Part shown: one piece after another, positions 1 to 5,504 of the stretch | Layout: each line of letters starts with the position of its first letter | How positions within the stretch are numbered: the first letter of the stretch is position 1 | Source of the DNA: Candidatus Zhuqueibacterota bacterium | GTDB taxonomy: Bacteria; KSB1; UBA2214 | Direction: 5' to 3' | Length of the DNA stretch: 9,380 bases | Assembly: GCA_022706175.1 (NCBI GenBank) | Contig: JAKJDB010000067.1 | Location: 1-9,380, forward strand | Program-made: the position numbers and the translations under genes | The notes under the pieces: model-generated | Seen by the model: only the letters and a program-made list of their open reading frames with translations | What the model was told of the DNA's origin: nothing | Database searches by the model: none

Positions 1-982
1 CATGATGCGCCCCATACAGTGAAGGACGGATCAGGTCGTTCATCCCCGTATCCACCACGATAAAGTTTTTTCCAGCGGTCTGTTTGGTGTACAGCACAGA
101 AGCCAGCAGCACGCCGTTGGGGCCCACCAGAGAACGGCCGGGCTCAAAGATCAACTCACACCCTGTTGCTTTTAATACCGGCAGCAGTTCCTGCGCCAGG
201 TCAACGGGATCGATATAGAACGGCGACCCATGTTCCGCCAGCACACGGCTATAATCCACGCCAATGCCGCCGCCCAGATCGATATGCTCGAGATGAATGC
301 TCTGGTCCTTCATATCCGCGACAAACGCAGCCAGGGTTTCCGCCATTTTACGGTAGGGCTCCGGTTTTTTAATCATGGAGCCGATATGACAATGCACGCC
401 GACCAGGCGCAGCGACTTGCGCGTGGCGGCCCAAAGATAAGCGTCCCTTGCCTCTGCCAGGGAGATGCCGAACTTGTTGGCGCTTTTCCCCGTGGTCAGA
501 TAGGGGTGTCCCTCGATGTCGATGTCGGGATTGATGCGCACCGCGATGGGCGCCTGGACCTGCATCTGCTCAGCGATGGAGGAGATCACCTGCAGTTCTT
601 CGCGCGATTCCACGTTCAACGCCAGGATCTTGTGCTGCAGCGCCAGACGGATTTCATCGTCGGTCTTGCCCACTCCCGCAAAGGCGATTTTGTCCGGTGG
701 AAAGCCGGCCTGCAGCGCCTGCCTCAATTCACCGCCGGAGACCACGTCCGCGCCCGCGCCCAGGGACGCCAGCCGGCGCAGCAGTTCGGGATTAGCGTTG
801 GCCTTGAGCGCATAGCAGATCCGGTGGGGCTGGCCGGCCAATGCACTGTCGATGCGGCGATAGTTTTCAATAATCCCGGTGAGGCTGTACACATAGAGCG
901 GCGTCCCGCATCGCTCGGCGATTCGAGTCAGTGCAACCTCTTCGCAATAGAGTTCCTGATGTCGATAGTGAAACGGTATCAT
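1..982 (-). CDS. lysA: Diaminopimelate decarboxylase, 3'-truncated by the window edge
   Basis: PLP-dependent fold-type III enzyme of the cytoplasm that decarboxylates meso-diaminopimelate to L-lysine, the last step of lysine synthesis. Reading the minus strand from the ATG at 982 gives 327 uninterrupted codons before the left edge. Visible motifs are YALKAN with the Schiff-base lysine at about residue 60, HCHIGS at about 197-202, the glycine-rich GGGIGVDY at about 237-244 that holds the PLP phosphate, EPGRS at about 280-284, and GMNDLIRPSLYGA at about 313-325. Family members are roughly 400-420 residues, so the C-terminal part with the CxxxD substrate-binding segment lies outside. In the HIGSQ motif Gln is replaced by Met. 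The start is fixed by the ATGA overlap with the upstream trpS stop, which implies translational coupling. Other members of this fold (arginine or ornithine decarboxylase-like) are possible, but the motif set favours LysA. Confidence 0.93.
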   Translation of the reverse strand, partial: MIPFHYRHQELYCEEVALTRIAERCGTPLYVYSLTGIIENYRRIDSALAGQPHRICYALKANANPELLRRLASLGAGADVVSGGELRQALQAGFPPDKIAFAGVGKTDDEIRLALQHKILALNVESREELQVISSIAEQMQVQAPIAVRINPDIDIEGHPYLTTGKSANKFGISLAEARDAYLWAATRKSLRLVGVHCHIGSMIKKPEPYRKMAETLAAFVADMKDQSIHLEHIDLGGGIGVDYSRVLAEHGSPFYIDPVDLAQELLPVLKATGCELIFEPGRSLVGPNGVLLASVLYTKQTAGKNFIVVDTGMNDLIRPSLYGAHH

Positions 983-1983
983 GCCCGGCTCCTCGCCCAT
1001 GGGTCTGATCCCTGTGACCGGTAGGCGATGCCCACACGTTCGCGCGCCAGTTCCAGGTAAGGCCGGCCGACCTGTCGTGCCTTCTCCGCGCCGGCTTGAA
1101 GAATATCAAACACTCGATCCGGGTGGGTGAGCAACTGCTCCCGTTTATCCCGGAAAGGCTCAAAGTATTTCCAGATGGTTTCCAAAAGCTCTTTCTTCAC
1201 CTCGCCGTATTTCAAACCGGGCTGCAGATAGCGTTCACGCAACGCCGCTTTTTGTTGCGGATTTAGAAACAGACTGTAGATGGCGAACAGATTGCAGGTG
1301 TCCGGATTCTTGGGCTGTTCGACCGGCGTGGCGTCGGTCACGATGGCCATCACCCGTTTCTTCAGCTCATTGTGGGTCGAAAAAATGTCGATGGCATTGC
1401 CGTAGGATTTGCTCATCTTCTGGCCGTCCAGTCCCGGCACCAGCGCCACCTCTTCGGCGATGTCCGCTTCAGGGACCACAAAAGTCTCTCCATAGGTCTG
1501 ATTAAACCGTATGGCGATATCGCGCGTCATCTCCAGATGCTGTATCTGGTCCTTGCCCACCGGAACCCGGTTGGCGCCGTAGAGCAGAATATCCGCGGCC
1601 ATCAGCACAGGATACGCGAACAAACCGTGGTTGGGAGAAAGCCCTTTGGCAATTTTGTCCTTGTAGGAATGACCGCGCTCCAGCAGTCCCATGCTGGTGA
1701 CATTGGACAACAGCCAGGTCAGCTCAGTGACCTCGGGCACATCGGACTGGACATAGAAAACCGAGCGATCCGGATCGATGCCCAGCGCCAAAAAATCACA
1801 GGCCGCCTCCACCGTCTGCTTTCTGAGCAGACTCGCGTCGGTCACAGTAGTGAGGGCATGCAGATTGACGATGAAACAGAACAGCTCGTGGTTCTGTTGG
1901 TATTCAATCATCCGTTTCATCATGGCGAAATAATTGCCCAGATGCAGAGCGCCTGATGGTTGAATGCCTGAAAGTACGCGCAC
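979..1983 (-). CDS. trpS: Tryptophanyl-tRNA synthetase
   Basis: Class I aminoacyl-tRNA synthetase that charges tRNA(Trp) with tryptophan using ATP in the cytoplasm. The 334-residue product has the usual length of bacterial TrpS. It opens with MRVLSGIQPSG, the family's typical N-terminus, and contains the HIGH-equivalent HLGN at 14-17, YPVLMAADILLY at about 124-135 with the conserved Asp of the tryptophan pocket, VGKDQ at about 142-146, and a perfect KMSKS loop at 189-193. The start is GTG at 1983, supported by the N-terminal motif and by an AAAGGA ribosome binding site seven bases upstream on the minus strand (1991-1996). Its TGA stop shares bases with the lysA ATG (979-982). No frameshift or missing key residue is seen. 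Confidence 0.97.
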   Translation of the reverse strand: MRVLSGIQPSGALHLGNYFAMMKRMIEYQQNHELFCFIVNLHALTTVTDASLLRKQTVEAACDFLALGIDPDRSVFYVQSDVPEVTELTWLLSNVTSMGLLERGHSYKDKIAKGLSPNHGLFAYPVLMAADILLYGANRVPVGKDQIQHLEMTRDIAIRFNQTYGETFVVPEADIAEEVALVPGLDGQKMSKSYGNAIDIFSTHNELKKRVMAIVTDATPVEQPKNPDTCNLFAIYSLFLNPQQKAALRERYLQPGLKYGEVKKELLETIWKYFEPFRDKREQLLTHPDRVFDILQAGAEKARQVGRPYLELARERVGIAYRSQGSDPWARSRA

Positions 1984-2276
1984 GCGGAGATCCTTTCGCT
2001 GTCAGCGAATGAATGGTTTCAGCTTCTGGTCGGGCGGCTGCAGGCTGCGTCCTTTGCGCAGAGCGGGTTAGAAAACAGCCGCGCGGTTTTAACAAGGACT
2101 TTTCCCCACGAATGGCCCGTCGTCGCCAAGGAATTAAAATTCAATAACAAAATTACCTAAAAAATCATCCCAAAGCAAGGGAAAATCAGCGGACTCCATA
2201 CACAGGGCAGACTTGCTTTTTACCGGTTAAAGCGTTAAGTTCTGGGGCGAAAAAAAATAATCAACCCGGAGGTTTT
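1984..2276. promoter_or_regulatory. Divergent intergenic region between trpS and rocD
   Basis: This 293-nt non-coding gap must hold the promoters of both the minus-strand trpS-lysA pair and the plus-strand rocD. The part from about 2130 to 2190 is markedly AT-rich and includes the small inverted repeat GAATTAAAATTC (2131-2142). Toward rocD there is a TTGCTT (2213-2218) that could serve as a -35 box, but the -10 candidate 17 bases later (TAAGTT, 2236-2241) is poor. A GTTAA direct repeat (2226-2230 and 2234-2238) overlaps it. rocD has a good GGAGG ribosome binding site at 2268-2272, four bases from its ATG. No convincing sigma-70 promoter pair, riboswitch or T-box could be assigned by eye. Confidence 0.5.
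1991..2009 (-). promoter_or_regulatory. Ribosome binding site of trpS joined to a 15-bp palindrome
   Basis: On the minus strand the AAAGGA Shine-Dalgarno sequence (1996 down to 1991) is fused to the perfect palindrome TTCGCTGTCAGCGAA (1995-2009; 7-bp arms around one base). In RNA this can fold as a 5-bp stem with a 5-base loop whose 3' arm contains the first A residues of the Shine-Dalgarno. It could be a DNA operator or an RNA hairpin that modulates trpS translation. The palindrome and the site are seen directly; the regulatory role is inference. Confidence 0.4.
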
Positions 2277-3473
2277 ATGAAAGCCGCTGAACTGATCGCC
2301 ATCGAGGATCTCTACGGAGCGCATAATTACAAACCGTTGGATGTGGTCATCGAGCGCGCCAAGGGGCCTTGGGTTTGGGATGTGGAGGGGAAAAAATATC
2401 TCGATTGTCTGGCCGCCTATTCTGCCGTCAATCAGGGCCATTGCCATCCCCGCTTGGTCAAAGCCATGCAGCAGCAGGCGGAAATTCTGACGCTCACCAG
2501 TCGAGCTTTTCGCAACAATCTGTGGCCGTTGTTCGCCAAGGAGACCTGCGAACTGCTGGGATACGAATCCATGCTGCCGATGAACGGCGGGGCTGAGGCG
2601 GTGGAAACCGGCATCAAATTGTGCCGCCGCTGGGGTTATGTGACCAAAGGCATACCGCAGTATGAGGCGGAGATCATCGTCTGTTCGGGCAATTTCCACG
2701 GCCGCACCACCACCATCGTCTCCTTTTCCGACGATCCTCTGGCCAAGGATTTTTATGGGCCTTATACTCCTGGATTTATTACCATTCCTTACGGCGATGC
2801 CGAAGCCCTGGAAAAAGCGATCACGCCGCGCACCGCCGCGTTCCTGGTCGAGCCGATTCAGGGCGAGGCCGGAGTGGTCGTGCCGCCGCCGGGATATCTG
2901 GCCAGGGCGGCCGAGATCTGCAAGGCCCATAACGTGCTGCTTTTCTGCGATGAAATTCAGAGTGGTCTGGGCCGCACCGGCGCCTTGCTGGCCAGCGAGC
3001 ATGAGAAGGTCAAACCCGATCTGATCAGCATCGGCAAAGCGCTCTCCGGCGGCATGTATCCGGTGTCAGCCGTGCTTTCCAGCCGTGAGATCATGAACGT
3101 GTTCAAGCATGCCACCCATGGCTCCACCTATGGCGGCAATCCCATGGCCTGCGCAGTCTCCCGTGAAGCGCTGCGGGTGCTGGTGGAAGAAAAGCTGGCG
3201 GAAAATGCCCTAGTCCAGGGCGCTTATTTTATGGACGAACTGCGCAAGATCCGGCATCCACACATCGAACTGGTCCGAGGCAAAGGGCTGTGGATCGGTC
3301 TGGTGCTGAAGAAAGATGGACCCAAAGCCATGACCTATTGCCATCAGCTCAAAGAACAGGGCGTGCTGGCCAAAGATACGCACGATTGGATCATCCGTTT
3401 TGCGCCGCCGCTGGTGATCACCCGGGAAGAGGTCGATTGGGCGATGGAACGGATTCGACGGGTGTTTGCCTGA
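2277..3473 (+). CDS. rocD: Ornithine--oxo-acid aminotransferase
   Basis: Class III PLP-dependent aminotransferase that transfers the delta-amino group of L-ornithine to 2-oxoglutarate, giving glutamate-5-semialdehyde and glutamate; it links arginine/ornithine breakdown to proline and glutamate. The 398-residue protein is full length. Family marks are YGAHNYKPLDVVI near the N-terminus (about 13-25), AYSAVNQGHCHP (about 47-58), LTSRAFRNN (about 73-81), MNGGAEAVETGIKLCRRW (about 102-119), NFHGRT (about 129-134), the PLP-ring aspartate in CDEIQSGLGRTG (D225), the Schiff-base lysine in SIGKALSGG (K254), and HGSTYGGNP (about 281-289). The AYSAVNQGH and SRAF segments separate ornithine aminotransferases from ArgD-type acetylornithine aminotransferases. 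The canonical NTGAEAVE reads NGGAEAVE here. The ATG is preceded by GGAGG at 2268-2272. Its neighbours do not belong to the same pathway and it appears to be a single-gene transcript. Confidence 0.95.
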   Translation: MKAAELIAIEDLYGAHNYKPLDVVIERAKGPWVWDVEGKKYLDCLAAYSAVNQGHCHPRLVKAMQQQAEILTLTSRAFRNNLWPLFAKETCELLGYESMLPMNGGAEAVETGIKLCRRWGYVTKGIPQYEAEIIVCSGNFHGRTTTIVSFSDDPLAKDFYGPYTPGFITIPYGDAEALEKAITPRTAAFLVEPIQGEAGVVVPPPGYLARAAEICKAHNVLLFCDEIQSGLGRTGALLASEHEKVKPDLISIGKALSGGMYPVSAVLSSREIMNVFKHATHGSTYGGNPMACAVSREALRVLVEEKLAENALVQGAYFMDELRKIRHPHIELVRGKGLWIGLVLKKDGPKAMTYCHQLKEQGVLAKDTHDWIIRFAPPLVITREEVDWAMERIRRVFA

Positions 3474-3576
3474 ACGAGCCTGAGACCAGCGCTGCCGGCC
3501 CTGTGGCAGGGATAAATGAATAACAGAAGGTATTTTTTACTTGTTTGATAAAATTAGCTTGCGTTTGCAGGAAAAA

Positions 3577-3594
3577 TTTATTAACGTCAATAAA
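3577..3594. repeat. Imperfect 18-bp palindrome in an AT-rich island
   Basis: TTTATTAACGTCAATAAA reads as 6-bp arms (TTTATT and AATAAA) around a central ACGT, with one mismatched pair (A3583 opposite C3588). Its symmetry and AT-rich setting suit a binding site for a dimeric regulator. No promoter of matching quality was recognised next to it, so this is only a candidate operator. Confidence 0.3.
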
Positions 3595-3632
3595 CATAAT
3601 GATGCACGCTTAACGGGAAAAAACATGCATGG

Positions 3633-3677
3633 AAAAGCGTTATTCAGTAAAGGGGATGAGCTGACTAACGCTTTTTT
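3633..3677 (+). terminator. Rho-independent terminator downstream of rocD
   Basis: The arms AAAAGCGTTA (3633-3642) and TAACGCTTTT (3666-3675) are perfectly complementary over 10 bp. After one mismatch the stem continues with TCAG (3644-3647) against CTGA (3661-3664), closing a 13-base loop. The 3' side runs into six T residues (3672-3677). The orientation serves plus-strand transcription. It lies about 160 nt after the rocD stop, so it ends either a long rocD 3' UTR or a separate small transcript in the AT-rich island, and it isolates the following gene from rocD. Confidence 0.75.
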
Positions 3678-3694
3678 ATTTATAAGGTTTTAGA

Positions 3695-3719
3695 CTGCAA
3701 AGGCCGTCGGTTTTTGCAG
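3695..3719 (+). promoter_or_regulatory. Hairpin in the leader upstream of the GWxTD gene
   Basis: CTGCAAAGGCC (3695-3705) pairs with GGTTTTTGCAG (3709-3719) over 11 positions, including two G-U wobbles when read as RNA, around a GTC triloop. The 3' arm motif TTTGCAGG also occurs earlier at 3564-3571, so the 5' arm could pair with either copy. It sits 98 nt upstream of the ATG at 3818 and has no following T-run, so it is not a terminator. A role as an operator or mRNA leader structure is inference. Confidence 0.35.
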
Positions 3720-3817
3720 GGAGGGCTCTGTACGGAATTTTAAGCGGCTGGACCATCCATCTCTGCGACTGACCGATTCTGCCGGCCCAACACGTTGTAC
3801 CCTGTATAGGATCATCC

Positions 3818-5206
3818 ATGAAATCGCATCTCGTGCACTTGTTGCAAGTTCTAATCCCCGTTGCCGCCATCCTTTCAGGATGGCTCTTGCCCGCCTATAG
3901 TCAACCCTTAACCTTTCCGCTTGAAAGCGAAGGCACGCCCCATTTCTGGATGGATGCAGGTTTTTTTCACCAGGATGATAAAGTCCGCATCGAGTTCTAT
4001 TACTCCATCGCGCTTAAAGAGTTGAATTTTTCCAGTCCAGCCGGCGACAGCCTGGCCTCCTTTACAATGGCCCTCTCCCTGCAGGATCAGAGCGGCGCCT
4101 CTGTGTTCACTGATACCCATTCGAGAAAAGCACGTTTTAACAAAGCGGCGCTGACCGATGAAACCAAAGGCGTGGTGGATCAGATCGTTCTGTCCCTGCC
4201 CGCCGGTACGTATCGGCTGCAGGCCCGGCTGACGGATGTGAACGCGGAAAAATTTTCCCTCATCACCGGTCAGGTTTCTGTTCCATCCTTTTCCCAAGAT
4301 CTGGCGATCAGTGAACCGCAGGTAGCGATCAACATCCAAGCGAACGCGGCCGGCGCTGCATTCAGAAAAGGCAACACCGCGGTCATCCCGAATCCATCCA
4401 GAAGATATCGCTATCACAACGCCAAGCTCTATCTCTATTATGAGCTCTATAACCTCGAGCCCGCCGGGGCGGACAGCTCAGCGCCGCTCTCCGTCATCTA
4501 TTGCATAACGGATCAAGCCGGCGATACGCTGATGCTGATGCCCCGACAGAAAATCGACCGCAGCGGCCGAACCAGCGCTCGAGTGGCCGGGCTGGACGTC
4601 AGCGGATTGGAAGGCGGCGCCCATACCATTACGGTGGCGGTGTTCGATTCGTCCACCGGCCGGTCGGCGGTCAGTGCAAAACGATTCTGGATTCATCAGC
4701 CCGCCCTTGCCGCTCAGCTCTTACCCATGTCCCCGGAGGACATCAAACGGTACCGCGATCAGATCAAATACATCGCCACCCACGACGAACTCCGGTTGTT
4801 CGACGAACTCGATGCCGAGGGCAAGACCAACTTTCTGCTCAACTTTTGGCGGGGTAAGGATGAAAGCCCGGAGACGCCCGAGAACGAATACATGCAGAAT
4901 TTGTTCAGCCGCATCGCTTATGCCAATAAAAATTTTAAAGGCAATGAGAGCGGACTGAACAGCGACATGGGCCGGGTGTTCGTGGTCTACGGCAAGCCGG
5001 ACGACATCGAGCAGTACACTTGGGAGACCGGGCGCAAGTCCTACGCCATCTGGCGCTATTTCACCGCGGGCGGTCAACACAGTTTTGTTTTCGTCGATCG
5101 CAATCACGAAGGAATTTATTATCTGGTGCATTCCACAGTAGAGGAGGAAATCAAAAACTATAATTGGGAGGCAACAGAAGTAAAAAGAGACTCTTACTAC
5201 CGCTAA
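3818..5206 (+). CDS. Exported GWxTD-domain protein with degenerate signature motif
   Basis: A 462-residue protein predicted to be exported. The N-terminus has a basic start, a hydrophobic core at about 7-25, and a likely signal peptidase site after AYS (residue 28). Residues about 30-290 look like beta-rich, Ig-like or domain-of-unknown-function material, with alternating hydrophobic strands such as GTYRLQARL and HTITVAVFDSS. The C-terminal part (about 305-445) matches the GWxTD domain of FCB-group bacteria: LLNFWRGKDESPETPENEY, then RIAYANKNF, then GRVFVVYGKPDDIEQY, then YAIWRYF. The eponymous G-W-x-T-D-R-G is G-L-N-S-D-M-G here (379-385). The domain's biochemical function is not established. 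ATG 3818 is chosen from the AGGA site at 3808-3811 and the signal peptide it creates. The gene is isolated by a terminator upstream and a 298-nt gap downstream. Confidence 0.85.
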   Translation: MKSHLVHLLQVLIPVAAILSGWLLPAYSQPLTFPLESEGTPHFWMDAGFFHQDDKVRIEFYYSIALKELNFSSPAGDSLASFTMALSLQDQSGASVFTDTHSRKARFNKAALTDETKGVVDQIVLSLPAGTYRLQARLTDVNAEKFSLITGQVSVPSFSQDLAISEPQVAINIQANAAGAAFRKGNTAVIPNPSRRYRYHNAKLYLYYELYNLEPAGADSSAPLSVIYCITDQAGDTLMLMPRQKIDRSGRTSARVAGLDVSGLEGGAHTITVAVFDSSTGRSAVSAKRFWIHQPALAAQLLPMSPEDIKRYRDQIKYIATHDELRLFDELDAEGKTNFLLNFWRGKDESPETPENEYMQNLFSRIAYANKNFKGNESGLNSDMGRVFVVYGKPDDIEQYTWETGRKSYAIWRYFTAGGQHSFVFVDRNHEGIYYLVHSTVEEEIKNYNWEATEVKRDSYYR

Positions 5207-5410
5207 ACGCCATCCGTCGAGCGCAAGGACTTTGTTGACGGAGAAAGGCCCCGTTGGGCCTCAACGAATCGCGCTCGGCCAAACCGCCACCACAATCAGA
5301 AGAGGAGGTGAAGGACTGCAGACAATCGGCTGTATCCAACCAATTTCACTTGATGAGGAAATGGGCGGTACTTTGGACTTTACGCTTCGAAAAAAAATGG
5401 TTTGAACTTA

Positions 5411-5435
5411 CTTGTTCATCGAAATTTCGAACAAG
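5411..5435. repeat. Inverted repeat upstream of the receptor gene
   Basis: CTTGTTC (5411-5417) and GAACAAG (5429-5435) are perfect inverted arms around 11 bases that include the self-complementary GAAATTTC (5421-5428). It lies 69 nt before the receptor start. It may act as an operator or a leader hairpin in the mRNA; neither can be decided from the sequence. Confidence 0.35.
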
Positions 5436-5494
5436 GTCCTTGGTTGCATCGTCTGACAAAAAGTACAGGGCAATTCCATTTCCATTAAACAAAC

Positions 5495-5500
5495 GGAGGT
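5495..5500 (+). promoter_or_regulatory. Ribosome binding site of the TonB-dependent receptor
   Basis: GGAGGT lies four bases before the ATG at 5505 and seven bases before a second ATG at 5508. The spacing favours the second ATG, which would shorten the signal peptide by one residue. Either start gives the same mature protein. Confidence 0.7.
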
Positions 5501-5504
5501 ATTA

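Larger units (their letters stand above)
3474..3817. other. Intergenic region between rocD and the GWxTD gene
   Basis: This 344-nt stretch has no secure gene. It starts with a weak hairpin (CTGCC at 3492-3496 and GGCAG at 3505-3509) that lacks a T-run. From about 3531 to 3690 it is conspicuously AT-rich and contains the near-palindrome TTTATTAACGTCAATAAA (3577-3594, one mismatched pair), a strong terminator (3633-3677), and an open frame from a TTG at 3541 to a TAG at 3691-3693 (50 codons, weak AGAAGG at 3525-3530). The rest is the probable leader of the next gene and includes a hairpin at 3695-3719. The next gene has an AGGA ribosome binding site at 3808-3811, six bases before its ATG. Confidence 0.6.
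5207..5504 (+). promoter_or_regulatory. Leader/intergenic region upstream of the TonB-dependent receptor
   Basis: A 298-nt gap without a secure gene. Near its start, AGGCCC (5246-5251) and GGGCCT (5256-5261) form a hairpin with a CGTT loop, and CGTTG/CAACG (5252-5256 and 5262-5266) forms a competing one. Neither has a T-run, so termination of the GWxTD transcript is not evident. A near-perfect anti-16S match, AGGAGGTGA (5303-5311), stands without an ATG behind it. A 7-bp inverted repeat lies at 5411-5435. The true receptor ribosome binding site is at 5495-5500. A promoter is expected here, but no strong -35/-10 pair was found by eye. Confidence 0.45.

Noticed and set aside
230..1024. A 264-codon plus-strand open frame over lysA
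   Set aside because: It is antisense to lysA, which has recognisable catalytic motifs; its own translation matches nothing I know and has no ribosome binding site.
2213..2241. Sigma-70 promoter for rocD from TTGCTT and TAAGTT
   Set aside because: The -10 element matches poorly; the pair could easily occur by chance in an AT-rich gap, so it was not listed as a promoter.
3492..3509. CTGCC/GGCAG hairpin directly after rocD as its terminator
   Set aside because: The stem is only 5 bp with an 8-base loop and no T-run; the hairpin at 3633-3677 is a much better terminator.
5246..5261. AGGCCC/GGGCCT hairpin as a terminator of the GWxTD gene
   Set aside because: No T-run follows and a competing hairpin overlaps it, so it does not meet the form of a rho-independent terminator.
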